In this document: positions 1-7,496 of the stretch, piece after piece
How positions within the stretch are numbered: the stretch's first letter is position 1
How the letters are laid out: the number at the start of each line of letters is the position of its first letter
DNA from: Sphingobacterium sp. xlx-96
Lineage (GTDB): Bacteria > Bacteroidota > Bacteroidia > Sphingobacteriales > Sphingobacteriaceae
DNA length: 64,000 nt
Reading direction: 5' to 3'
Assembly (NCBI RefSeq): GCF_011007365.1
Contig: NZ_WFKM01000014.1
Span: forward strand, 1-64,000
Made by a program: the position numbers and the translations under genes
The notes under the pieces: model-generated
What the model saw: the letters and a program-made list of their open reading frames with translations, nothing else
Database searches by the model: none
What the model was told of the DNA's origin: nothing

Positions 1-128
1 CACAGCCTTTATATGCGCTGTTGGATAATGAGGGTGAGCTATTGGTTCCTACAAGCGGAGCGGTATACGACATTGAGAAGTATATAGCCTTCCTGCAATC
101 GGGAATCGATGCATTCAAAGCAAAATAG
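1..128 (+). CDS. C-terminal end of a DsbD-like thiol:disulfide interchange protein (5' truncated)
   Basis: An open frame starts at base 3 and ends with TAG at 126-128, giving 41 residues that begin QPLYALLDNEGELL and end with a helix-rich EKYIAFLQSGIDAF stretch. This looks like the last strand and helix of a C-terminal thioredoxin-fold domain of Bacteroidota DsbD/cytochrome c biogenesis proteins, where a cis-Pro preceding a 'Y-x-LLD' strand is usual. The active-site Cys pair lies outside the window, so the assignment rests on the short tail only. A weak hairpin with a T-run follows. Confidence 0.55.
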   Translation, partial: QPLYALLDNEGELLVPTSGAVYDIEKYIAFLQSGIDAFKAK

Positions 129-154
129 TACTTTACTAATTGTTTAATATATGG

Positions 155-189
155 CCCCTTTTTCATGAAAATGTTGGAGGGGTTTTTTT
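155..189 (+). terminator. Probable terminator of the DsbD-like gene
   Basis: CCCCT (155-159) pairs with AGGGG (178-182), with a TTTTC/GAAAA inner pairing, followed by seven T (183-189). The stem is short, so the call is modest. The T-run overlaps the stop codon of the opposing gene. Confidence 0.5.
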
Positions 190-868
190 ATATCTCTTTG
201 CTCCATATTTCATATATAGGATCACCTTTCGAACTTTTACCGGAGTGATGCCAATGTCCCTGCTTGAGTTCGCCCTTAAAGTCTAACTGAGCTCCCACTC
301 TCGTGTCATCTCGTGAAAAGAAAAGGATATGCTCCGTATACGCTGTATTAGAAAAACTGTAGTTTCCGCCTCCTGTACCATAAAATCCTTTAACAGCCGG
401 GTTGATTGCAATCCATTGAAAGAATCCGTCGATCATTATTTTAATTGTCTTACGCGATGATTTTGGAATCGGACTCCTTTGCGAATCAGATTGTCGTCCG
501 GTAATCCGCCACAGACCATCGAGATCCTGTGGTTTTGCAGTTTTTTTTTCGTAGATGGTATCGTCTAGTATTAGTTGATTTGTTTGTATATTGGTCGGTA
601 TCTTGAGCTCCGAACCTACACGTTGTGGAGAGATATCGTTGTATTCGGTTTGTAGAGTCATAATTTGATCGTTAAGGGTAAATGGGCCACCTTCCGTTCC
701 AATATATTTACTGTCTGTATAGATGGTATGGCTACCATAGTTTTCCACAAATAACCATAAGTGCGTAGTATCCCCTTGCTTCGCGGTAAAGGCTCCGGTC
801 AATTGTTTCGTCTGGGCTAGGCCTGCAAACCAAGCTGCAACAAGAATAATGGATAATATATTTTTCAT
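188..868 (-). CDS. Secreted hypothetical protein, possibly lipocalin-like
   Basis: A protein of 226 residues with a clear signal peptide (hydrophobic residues 4-18, cleavage likely after A18). The mature part is rich in short beta strands, with a 'GLWRITGRQ' segment at 118-126 that recalls the G-x-W strand of lipocalin-like/DUF4488-type secreted Bacteroidota proteins. There are no cysteines after the signal and no catalytic motif that I recognise. It is convergent with the DsbD-like gene and divergent from the DUF1080 gene. The fold is an inference from pattern alone and the function is unknown. Confidence 0.7.
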   Translation of the reverse strand: MKNILSIILVAAWFAGLAQTKQLTGAFTAKQGDTTHLWLFVENYGSHTIYTDSKYIGTEGGPFTLNDQIMTLQTEYNDISPQRVGSELKIPTNIQTNQLILDDTIYEKKTAKPQDLDGLWRITGRQSDSQRSPIPKSSRKTIKIMIDGFFQWIAINPAVKGFYGTGGGNYSFSNTAYTEHILFFSRDDTRVGAQLDFKGELKQGHWHHSGKSSKGDPIYEIWSKEI

Positions 869-943
869 CTTTTTAAATTTATACTTTTATTTGTGATGAA
901 GCAATCTGGTTTATTCATAGAGTATATTTTTTAAGCGGCATTC

Positions 944-964
944 ATGAACTCACTTCACTCGGTT
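944..964. repeat. Dispersed 21-bp intergenic motif, copy 1
   Basis: ATGAACTC-AC-TTCACTCGGTT matches 16348-16368 at 19 of 21 positions. Both copies are in non-coding DNA upstream of lipoprotein genes. It lies in the 277-bp divergent spacer 869-1145, where I see nothing else. Confidence 0.5.
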
Positions 965-1145
965 ATTCATTGCCCTATGTGATTGAATAAATCATGATGG
1001 TTTTCTATTAAAAAGTGCTTGATACACTTAAAGTTACATAATCCGGATTAAATACACGAAATGTCGATTACAGGGTTGTTGGATTTAAAATCAAATTTCC
1101 CTAAGTTTGTTAATTATAATCCTTAAACCTTAATACTAATTTACT

Positions 1146-2144
1146 ATGATCAAAAAATATGTTGTTTACTCTTTGATTTCAGGATTTGCTATTGCAGGAC
1201 TTAATGCTTGCGGAGGCGCGACACAAAATACAGAAAAAGAAGAAATTCATAATGCCGCTACACAGACTATCCCTAAAGAGGCAGAGGGATTAATCGGTCG
1301 ATGGGACATCACCGTAGAGAAAGAAGGGAAGCAAGTTCCTTCTTGGTTAGAAGTAAAGCTGTCAGGTTTTAATGTGTTGGTTGGTTCATTTGTTGCTGAT
1401 GCAGGTAGCAGTAGACCAGTATCCCACATTAAGTTAGATAAAGGTAAGTTTTCGTTTGAGATTCCACCTCAATGGGAAGGAGGAGAAGGTGTATTTACGA
1501 TTCAAGGAGAGCTTGTTGGGGAAGAGATAAAGGGAACAATAACTAGTAATAAGGGCAATGTCTTTAATTTTAGTGGAGTAAAAGCTCCTTATCTGGTCCG
1601 TACAGGAGAGGTAAAATGGGGTGAACCAATAGAGTTATTCAATGGTAAAGATTTAACCGGTTGGACTACGTCGAGTGAAGACAATCAATGGACTGTTAAA
1701 GATGGTGTGCTTGTTAATCAAAAGGCAGGCGCAAATTTGATATCGGATCAAAAGTTTGAAGATTTCAAACTGACGGCCGAATTTAGGTATACAGAAGGGG
1801 GGAATTCCGGGATCTATCTGCGTGGTCGCTATGAGGTACAGATAGAGGATTCTCCAAAAGATAGACATCCAGGGGCTTTATATTTTGGTGGTGTTTATGG
1901 TTTCTTGGCTCCAAATGAGATGGCTACGAATGGAGCGAATGAATGGAATACCTATGAAATTACGCTTCGGGGGAGGATGGTGACAATTGTCTCGAACGGA
2001 AAGACAATTATTAATAACCAAGAAATTCCAGGGATTACGGGAGGAGCATTGGATAGTAAGGAAGGTGAACCAGGTCCAATCTATTTACAAGGAGACCATA
2101 CGGGAGTTGAGTTTAGAAAGATTAGTATCACTCCTGCGAAATAG
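1146..2144 (+). CDS. DUF1080 (3-keto-disaccharide hydrolase-type) lipoprotein
   Basis: A protein of 332 residues. The signal peptide ends in the lipobox LNAC, so Cys22 is probably lipidated. Residues about 48-148 form a first beta-rich domain ('GRWDITVEKEG'), and residues about 160-330 are a typical DUF1080 domain: 'ELFNGKDLTGW' at 163-173, then an 'AEFRYTEGGNSGIYLRGRYEVQI' region and a C-terminal 'GPIYLQGDHTGVEFRKI' strand. DUF1080 proteins have a concanavalin-like sandwich fold and are linked to sugar hydrolysis or binding at the cell surface. The substrate cannot be told from sequence. The M28 peptidase follows 72 bp downstream on the same strand. Confidence 0.88.
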   Translation: MIKKYVVYSLISGFAIAGLNACGGATQNTEKEEIHNAATQTIPKEAEGLIGRWDITVEKEGKQVPSWLEVKLSGFNVLVGSFVADAGSSRPVSHIKLDKGKFSFEIPPQWEGGEGVFTIQGELVGEEIKGTITSNKGNVFNFSGVKAPYLVRTGEVKWGEPIELFNGKDLTGWTTSSEDNQWTVKDGVLVNQKAGANLISDQKFEDFKLTAEFRYTEGGNSGIYLRGRYEVQIEDSPKDRHPGALYFGGVYGFLAPNEMATNGANEWNTYEITLRGRMVTIVSNGKTIINNQEIPGITGGALDSKEGEPGPIYLQGDHTGVEFRKISITPAK

Positions 2145-2216
2145 AAGTAATTTTTACATTAATGGTCTGTTAAGAATATTCGTATTGCTGACAGACCATT
2201 TTTTTTGACTTTAATT

Positions 2217-3608
2217 ATGTTACAGATACGTTCTATATTTTATTCTGTTCTTGTGATGGGGCTGTTTGCGAATGGTGCATTTGCTAATACAGATTCTGTT
2301 ATGATTTCAAGAATTTACCATCAGTCATTTTTTAAAGGAGAAGCATATGCCAATTTGCGTTATCTGACTAAGGATATAGGTCATCGTATTGCGGGATCTC
2401 CGCAAGCAGCTGCAGCAGTGCAATGGTCTAAAAAGCTAATGCAAGCATTGCCGTTTGATAAAGTGTATCTGCAGGATGTCAAGGTGCCTTATTGGAGCCG
2501 TGGTGCTAAAGAACAAGCTATAATAGTCGGATCTGGAGAGAAACTGAATGTACTGGCCCTAGGGGGATCGGTTGCTACACCTGCAGGAGGGATAGAAGCT
2601 GAAGTAATTGAGGTAGAGTTGCTATCGGATCTTCGCAAGTATGGAGATGATGTGCGTGGGAAGATTGTTTTTGTTAACAAACCCTGGGATGAATCTCTTG
2701 TAGAAACTGGTGTCGCTTATGGGTTAAATAGCGCGCAGCGTAGCAGAGGACCCGCAGAGGCTGCTAAGTTAGGGGCAGTAGCCTATTTGTTCCGGTCCTT
2801 GGGGTCAGGTATTGACGATTATCCGCACACAGGTGCTACACGATATACCCAAGGTATCGATAGTATTCCTGCAATGGCAATTTCTGCCATCGGAGCAAAT
2901 ACACTAAGTGCTGCGCTTAAACATAACGCAAAACTGCGTGTATTTCTGCAACAGAGTTGTGCGTGGAAAGGGGAGGTCCTTTCGCACAATGTTATCGGTG
3001 AATGGACAGGTACAGAATGTCCAGAACAGGTCATCACTATGGGAGGACATTTGGACTCTTGGGATGTTGGAGAGGGGGCGCATGATAATGGTACGGGTAC
3101 GATGGGTACATTGGATGCCTTGAGGACACTTATGGAGCTGGGTTATAAGCCGAAGCATACTATTCGTTTGGTATTCTACATGAACGAAGAGAACGGCGTG
3201 CATGGTGCCTCTCAATATGGATTACAAGCTAAAGGAAAGAACGAAAATCTGATTGCAGCCATAGAGAGTGATGCCGGCGGATTCGCGCCAAGAGGATTTG
3301 ATATAAAAGCAGGGAAGCGAGCAATACAATGGATTCAAGCTTACTGGAAGCCTTTATTTGAACAGACGTATTGGGTCTCTAGGTTTCTAGAAGGAAGTCC
3401 GGGCGTAGATTCCGGTGTTTGGGGTAAGTACCACCCGAAAGCCATGATGTTTAATTTTAGGCCAGACCCACATCGTTATTTTGATTTGCATCATACGGAT
3501 AAGGATGTTTTTGAAGCTGTCGATAGGCGTGAGCTCCAATCTGGAGTAGCTGCTTTAGCATCTTTGTTATATTTGTTAGATAGTCACTATAATCGCATTC
3601 CCGATTAA
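2217..3608 (+). CDS. M28 family zinc aminopeptidase (carboxypeptidase Q-like), secreted
   Basis: The ATG at 2217 is chosen over an upstream TTG (2205) because it opens directly onto a signal peptide (about 23 residues). A protease-associated-like region (about 110-250) precedes the M28 catalytic part. The metal site is visible: His278 in GGHLDSW, Asp290 in AHDNGTG, the Glu pair 324-325 in NEENG, an Asp in ESDAGG and a late His in DLHHTDKD. M28 enzymes use two zinc ions to remove N-terminal residues or cleave dipeptides, so it probably acts in the periplasm or outside the cell. It ends 9 bp before the convergent Smr gene. Confidence 0.9.
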   Translation: MLQIRSIFYSVLVMGLFANGAFANTDSVMISRIYHQSFFKGEAYANLRYLTKDIGHRIAGSPQAAAAVQWSKKLMQALPFDKVYLQDVKVPYWSRGAKEQAIIVGSGEKLNVLALGGSVATPAGGIEAEVIEVELLSDLRKYGDDVRGKIVFVNKPWDESLVETGVAYGLNSAQRSRGPAEAAKLGAVAYLFRSLGSGIDDYPHTGATRYTQGIDSIPAMAISAIGANTLSAALKHNAKLRVFLQQSCAWKGEVLSHNVIGEWTGTECPEQVITMGGHLDSWDVGEGAHDNGTGTMGTLDALRTLMELGYKPKHTIRLVFYMNEENGVHGASQYGLQAKGKNENLIAAIESDAGGFAPRGFDIKAGKRAIQWIQAYWKPLFEQTYWVSRFLEGSPGVDSGVWGKYHPKAMMFNFRPDPHRYFDLHHTDKDVFEAVDRRELQSGVAALASLLYLLDSHYNRIPD

Positions 3609-3617
3609 AGACGTTTG

Positions 3618-3923
3618 TTAGACTCCAATATGTACGACCACAATATCGGGATTACGATATGAGGGGTGGTATGAGGCTATACTGCTACTTCGTTTGTAAT
3701 AGGCAAGCTCATCGTAAACGACCTCTCGAAGCACTCCTTTACCTTTGCCATGGATAAATTCGATTTGGGTATACTCCCAATAAATAGCAGCATCTAGTGA
3801 CGCTCTTAATTTGTCTAGGGATGCAGCAATAAGTTCCTCTGCATCGTATTCTTCGATGTCGTCAATAAATGCGTCTGTGTGCAAGTCTACTATTTTAGGG
3901 GGGCGGGGTAATGTACGGGACAT
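3618..3923 (-). CDS. Small Smr-domain protein
   Basis: A protein of 101 residues that is almost only an Smr domain: 'VDLHTD' at 12-17 and 'FIHGKGKGVLR' at 57-66, the two signature motifs of MutS2 C-terminal Smr domains (DNA or RNA nicking/binding). The larger Bacteroidota Smr proteins carry an N-terminal extension that is absent here. The upstream neighbour, the haemoglobin gene, ends 11 bp away on the same strand, so the two are probably co-transcribed. Confidence 0.85.
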   Translation of the reverse strand: MSRTLPRPPKIVDLHTDAFIDDIEEYDAEELIAASLDKLRASLDAAIYWEYTQIEFIHGKGKGVLREVVYDELAYYKRSSSIASYHPSYRNPDIVVVHIGV

Positions 3924-3934
3924 GTGGCGTTTAC

Positions 3935-4330
3935 TTAGAGGATAATTGATTTATCAGGGTTTTTTTTTATGTAATCCAGTTTACTTTGGAACATCACTGC
4001 CATTTTATTGGCTCTCCATTTGGCCTCATCGGCTTTTTCGCCGGCAAAAAGACGGTCAACAGTCTGGTTGAACAGCGCCAACCAATGATCGAAATGTTGC
4101 TGACCTATGGGAAGGTGCGCATGTGGAGGAAACGGCCTGCCATCGTAAGTATATTCATTTAATAAAAGTGTCTGCCAGAACCGGTACATTTTGGAGAGGT
4201 GTTCAGGCCATTTGTCCTGTATATTCTGATTAAAGATAATACCTAGCATTTCGTCTTGGCGGATATGTTCATAAAACGTATCCACGAGTAGTTTTATATC
4301 TTCAAGTTTTGTTATATCTTTCTTTTCCAT
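3935..4330 (-). CDS. Group III truncated haemoglobin
   Basis: A protein of 131 residues. The order 'TFYEHIRQDEMLGIIF' (17-33), 'WPEHLSKMYRFW' (41-52), 'HAHLPIGQQHFDHWLALF' (70-87) fits group III truncated globins, with His79 (in QQHFDHW) the likely proximal haem ligand. Members bind O2 or NO and are linked to nitrosative stress or O2 handling. No NO-responsive regulator is adjacent. It is upstream of and probably co-transcribed with the Smr gene. Confidence 0.88.
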   Translation of the reverse strand: MEKKDITKLEDIKLLVDTFYEHIRQDEMLGIIFNQNIQDKWPEHLSKMYRFWQTLLLNEYTYDGRPFPPHAHLPIGQQHFDHWLALFNQTVDRLFAGEKADEAKWRANKMAVMFQSKLDYIKKNPDKSIIL

Positions 4331-4478
4331 CTTCCAAGTCGTCTATTAACAAGGTATAAAGTTCTTGATTTTTTTTGATATTGTGGTCAGCGCGATGTCT
4401 GTATTTATGATATTAAGGGGGAGTTGAAAATTATTTATCAAGAAATCAGTATATTCTCTATTATTTTGTGGTGATCGC

Positions 4479-4509
4479 TTTGAATAGTCAAAGTAGGTTC
4501 CTATATTTG
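4479..4509 (+). promoter_or_regulatory. Bacteroidota-type promoter of tRNA-Pro
   Basis: A TTTG (4479-4482) is followed by exactly 19 bases and then TATATTTG (4502-4509), a perfect match to the -33 TTTG / -7 TAnnTTTG consensus of the Bacteroidota housekeeping sigma factor. The tRNA starts 25 bp further on. Confidence 0.85.
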
Positions 4510-4534
4510 CATCACTTTAAAGGTGATACCTTTT

Positions 4535-4608
4535 CGGGGTGTAGCGTAGCCCGGTATCGCGCCACATTTGGGATGTGGAGGTCGTAGGTTCGAATCCTGC
4601 CACCCCGA
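4535..4608 (+). tRNA. tRNA-Pro (anticodon TGG)
   Basis: A 74-nt cloverleaf: acceptor CGGGGTG (4535-4541) pairs with CACCCCG (4601-4607), discriminator A4608. The anticodon stem CCACA/TGTGG has loop TTTGGGA, giving anticodon TGG. The T-loop GGTTCGAATCC is intact. The 3' CCA is not encoded. Confidence 0.95.
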
Positions 4609-4611
4609 CAT

Positions 4612-4642
4612 AAAAGCTCTAACGAAAGTTGGAGCTTTTTTT
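4612..4642 (+). terminator. Intrinsic terminator of tRNA-Pro
   Basis: AAAGCTC-T-AAC pairs with GTT-G-GAGCTTT around a GAAA tetraloop and runs into a T-tract. The spacer that follows (4643-4892) is AT-rich and I see no gene in it. Confidence 0.85.
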
Positions 4643-4892
4643 GTTTGTGGGGGGTGAGAACCGTTGGTTCGATCGGAAGAAGCTTTAAAAACTTATTCTT
4701 TGATTCACAAAAAAAATGGATGTACGAAGGTAGAAGTCTTAATTTAGGCTACAATATGGGGGGCTTGTTTTTTTTTTAGGTAATCCTGTTTGCTTAGGGA
4801 GGGTCTTGTTTTTTAAAAGGTTGTTATCGATTTGAGGAGTATTGGCAGATGTTGGTCTGATATTTGTAAAATATGGGGTAAATAAGGTTTTT

Positions 4893-5105
4893 ATGATGAG
4901 ACAAAAAATTTTTATCCTGTTGGCGTTGTTTGCTTTAAGCTTAAGTTCCTGTTATGTTAATAAGCATCCTCATGGTCATGTACCTCCGGGAAAGGCAAAG
5001 AAAGTGTACGGTGAAAAATCAGCGAAGCGACATGCTCCTGGTCAACAGAAGAAACAGCACAAAAAAGGTAACGGTCATTACAAACATAGCATTTATGTGT
5101 ACTAG
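4893..5105 (+). CDS. Small basic lipoprotein of unknown function
   Basis: The start at 4893 (or 4896, the next codon) is preferred over 4842 because it opens a lipoprotein signal: MMRQKIFILLALFALSLSSC, lipobox LSSC. The mature part is about 50 residues, rich in His, Lys and Gly, with a 'PPGKAKKVYGEKSAKRHAPGQ' pattern. I recall similar short proteins in Bacteroidota being labelled 'quinol oxidase subunit 4', but nothing here supports a membrane oxidase subunit: there is no membrane segment beyond the signal. It may be a metal-binding or surface-charge lipoprotein; that is speculation. Confidence 0.7.
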   Translation: MMRQKIFILLALFALSLSSCYVNKHPHGHVPPGKAKKVYGEKSAKRHAPGQQKKQHKKGNGHYKHSIYVY

Positions 5106-5138
5106 CTTTCAATAAGATTTTGTTAGATTGATAAATTG

Positions 5139-5171
5139 AAAAAGGCTGCACGAAATCCGTGAAGCCTTTTT
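5139..5171. terminator. Bidirectional terminator
   Basis: AAAAAGGCT and AAGCCTTTTT pair around an inner CACG/CGTG stem. It sits between the converging small lipoprotein and bacilliredoxin genes and has A/T tracts on both sides, so it can serve both. Confidence 0.85.
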
Positions 5172-5200
5172 GGTATTTAAAAATCAAAATAGCACTGTTA

Positions 5201-5611
5201 CTAACAGTATTCGTCAAACGCAGCAACAAGGTTGTCTGCTATCATTTGTGCTGAACGACCCTCGATCATGTGTCTTTCGATCATGTGAACTAATTTTCCA
5301 TCTTTAAAAAGAGCCATAGCAGGTGAGGATGGAGGGTAAGGAAGCATGTATTGACGGGCTTTGTCAACAGCTTCTTTTTCCATTCCGGCAAATACAGTAA
5401 CTAATTTAGTAGGGTGTTTTGCGTTTTGTACAGCTGCTTTTGCTGCTGGACGAGCATTGGCTGCGGCACAGCCGCAAACAGAGTTTACCACCACAAATAC
5501 GGTGCCTTCAGCGGGAATTGCAGCGTCAACTTCTTCTACTGTCTTTAGTTCTTGAAAGCCCGAGTCTGTTAATTCTTGGCGCATCGGGGCTACTAAATAT
5601 TCTGGATACAT
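5201..5611 (-). CDS. BrxA/BrxB (YphP/YqiW) family bacilliredoxin
   Basis: A protein of 136 residues that matches the family over its full length: 'MYPEYLVAPMR' start, then the redox motif C46-G-C48 in 'VVNSVCGCAAANARP', and a late 'PSSPAMALFKDGKLVHMIERH' thioredoxin-fold segment. In Firmicutes these proteins remove bacillithiol from mixed disulfides; many Bacteroidota keep the family. Cytoplasmic, monocistronic, with its own promoter at 5708-5739. Confidence 0.93.
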   Translation of the reverse strand: MYPEYLVAPMRQELTDSGFQELKTVEEVDAAIPAEGTVFVVVNSVCGCAAANARPAAKAAVQNAKHPTKLVTVFAGMEKEAVDKARQYMLPYPPSSPAMALFKDGKLVHMIERHMIEGRSAQMIADNLVAAFDEYC

Positions 5612-5707
5612 CTGTTTTTAGAATTTAAATGTTTAAAATAAAAAATTACCATAAGTAATCGGTCTTTAAAGAGCAATCTTTAAATTTTGAAAACATACTT
5701 ACAGTTG

Positions 5708-5739
5708 CAAAGATAAACTATTAAACCGATCCCGCCAAG
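5708..5739 (-). promoter_or_regulatory. Promoter of the bacilliredoxin gene
   Basis: On the minus strand TATCTTTG (complement of 5708-5715) fits TAnnTTTG and is preceded after 20 bases by CTTG (complement of 5736-5739), one base off the -33 TTTG. It predicts a leader of roughly 90 nt. Confidence 0.6.
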
Positions 5740-5775
5740 GAGTCATCCTCAGTATAATGTCAGATTGTAGGGAGG

Positions 5776-5997
5776 TCAATCATATGTTTTTAATTCGAAT
5801 TGAATGTTTGGATTTTCTTTATTCTTTAGTGTAAAAACATTTTTTGCATTTGTCCTCGTGTCTTGGTTTTGGAACGTATATTTAAGATTTCTGTTTATCT
5901 CTATTTTTTTTTGTTTTAACGCCTCAAGCATTTCTTTTAATAGAACTGGGCAGAAGTTGCTTTTGTGTTCCAGGTTGTATAATGCTCCCCTTCTCAT
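5776..5997 (-). CDS. Small Lys-rich hypothetical protein (paralogue of 10517-10756)
   Basis: A protein of 73 residues with no signal peptide or membrane segment. Its C-terminus (NIQFELKTYD) nearly matches that of the 79-residue protein at 10517-10756 (SFQFELKTYS). The rest aligns loosely: 'KEMLEALKQKKIEI' with 'KDIMNLISLKNIKI', and 'AKNVFTLK' with 'KKSTFEVK'. The in-frame region upstream of the ATG at 5997 is open for 12 codons without another good start. It lies 104 bp downstream of the C11 peptidase gene on the same strand. Function unknown. Confidence 0.6.
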   Translation of the reverse strand: MRRGALYNLEHKSNFCPVLLKEMLEALKQKKIEINRNLKYTFQNQDTRTNAKNVFTLKNKENPNIQFELKTYD

Positions 5998-6101
5998 GAG
6001 TTCTGTATTAAGTTTATTAATAATTGTTTGATATTAACAAAATTAAGACATGAAAGGGGGGAATCCTATACCCAATTATGAGTATTTTTCAATTGTTTAG
6101 T

Positions 6102-7232
6102 TCAAAAAAGACTGTCAAATCCGCTGTCTTTGTACCATTTTAAGGTTTTGTAAAAAGTGTGAGCAGGCCCCGAATTCTCTGCGCTCGGGATGTAGCAGGT
6201 CAGACCTGAGTTGGTTTTAATTTCAAAACCATTGAAAAAAGCTGTATTTGCTTTATATAGGACAGTTTGCTCTAGCGCTTTTTGTGTGTTTTGGTAATTG
6301 ATGCTGTTGTTGTAGTTTTGATAGAGAAAGTCAAGAAAGTCAAATGCTATCAGTGGATTACCGATGCGGTCAAAATCCATTCGTTGTATATTGGAGCGGT
6401 TGAAGTCGGTATATAAAGGTGGTTGTGATTTTAGTGTGACCTTCGTTTGCGCGGCAAGATTACTTAGTTGGAAAGCGTCTACCACTGAAACGGTGGCCCA
6501 GGCTCCTGAGGACAGGCTGTTGTAATGATTGTAATATTTTGCTGCAATGGTTTTGTAGCCTTCTGGGCCTGGTAAAAATAGGTCATTCGTTATTTTATCA
6601 TAAGGCATGCCATTGGATACAACTTCGCCGGGTGATGCTATAAAATATTTTGCCTTATCTTTTATTTCATATAATACTTCAGTGCTTGCCATTGAGCAGG
6701 CGTCAAACATGATAAAGTCGAAATTGTTAGGGAGCGCATTGTTTAAGTCGGTTATATCCATGACATGTCCGTTGTCATCGCCAAAGGATCTTAGTTTGAT
6801 TCCGTTTTGGTTAGCGGGTACCCATCCCGTAGCATGTGACCATAGAATCAGCCCGTAGGTGTCGGCAGGATAGAGTTCTTGTGTTTCTTTGATGATGCTC
6901 TTCATTACAATAGGGTCAGAAGAGCTGTAAGGAGGATAATCTTTTATTTTTTTTAAACCACTTTCCGTTCCCGTCTTTTTGGTCACTTCGTACAGTGCTG
7001 GGGAGCCGGTCTTTAATTTTGCATATACAATCAAATTGCCATCGATATTACCTATGGCTTCTTCCATTTGACGCATGTTTTTGTAAGCGTCGTCTTCTAG
7101 GTTGTTGTTGGCCGCGAGGTATACGAGTACGGTTCTGTACTTTTGTTTTGCCTCCGGTTCTATACTTGGCTTTCCGCATGCTGCGAATACAAGGCTTAAA
7201 CAAAATAGGGGGTATAAGAGTATCTTTTGCAT
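6102..7232 (-). CDS. Clostripain-like cysteine peptidase (family C11), lipoprotein
   Basis: A protein of 376 residues with lipobox FAAC (Cys19). The C11 caspase-haemoglobinase fold is visible as 'RTVLVYLAANNNLEDD' (33-48), the catalytic His133 in 'LILWSHATGW' and catalytic Cys179 in 'FIMFDACSMAS'. C11 enzymes (clostripain, PmC11) cleave after Arg or Lys and are often self-activated. As a lipoprotein it probably acts in the periplasm or at the outer membrane. A 35-residue membrane ORF lies 42 bp upstream and a small hypothetical gene downstream, so these may form one unit. Confidence 0.88.
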   Translation of the reverse strand: MQKILLYPLFCLSLVFAACGKPSIEPEAKQKYRTVLVYLAANNNLEDDAYKNMRQMEEAIGNIDGNLIVYAKLKTGSPALYEVTKKTGTESGLKKIKDYPPYSSSDPIVMKSIIKETQELYPADTYGLILWSHATGWVPANQNGIKLRSFGDDNGHVMDITDLNNALPNNFDFIMFDACSMASTEVLYEIKDKAKYFIASPGEVVSNGMPYDKITNDLFLPGPEGYKTIAAKYYNHYNSLSSGAWATVSVVDAFQLSNLAAQTKVTLKSQPPLYTDFNRSNIQRMDFDRIGNPLIAFDFLDFLYQNYNNSINYQNTQKALEQTVLYKANTAFFNGFEIKTNSGLTCYIPSAENSGPAHTFYKTLKWYKDSGFDSLF

Positions 7233-7274
7233 CCTTATGATGATTTTGAATGTAATATAAGGCTAATTTCTTTA

Positions 7275-7382
7275 TTACATGATTTTTTTGTTTTTGAGTT
7301 TGGTGTAAAACCGGGTTGAAAAGTATAGGCCTATGCTGCTGGTTAATAATAGTATAAGCGTTTCTGTGAGTTCTCTATTCAT
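7275..7382 (-). CDS. Putative 35-residue single-pass membrane protein
   Basis: Reading the minus strand from ATG at 7382 gives MNRELTETLILLLTSSIGL followed by YFSTRFYTKLKNKKIM and stop. Residues about 8-22 are hydrophobic and the tail is basic, the usual layout of a small inner-membrane protein. It is bounded upstream by the terminator at 7431-7458 and downstream by the C11 gene, so it would be the first gene of that transcript. Too short to be sure; no homologue recognised. Confidence 0.4.
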   Translation of the reverse strand: MNRELTETLILLLTSSIGLYFSTRFYTKLKNKKIM

Positions 7383-7430
7383 ATTTTATGGGTTATATGG
7401 TTGTTAATTGGATCAGGTGATGTTCATATT

Positions 7431-7458
7431 TAAAAAAGGGCGGCTATTGCCGCCCTCT
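7431..7458 (-). terminator. Terminator of the collagen-like lipoprotein gene
   Basis: GGGCGGC-TATT-GCCGCCC (7438-7455); on the minus strand it is followed by six T. It separates the 964-residue gene from the C11 unit. Confidence 0.88.
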
Positions 7459-7496
7459 AAAAAGATATGAACTGTTTTTACTAAGTTAGTGTGAGA

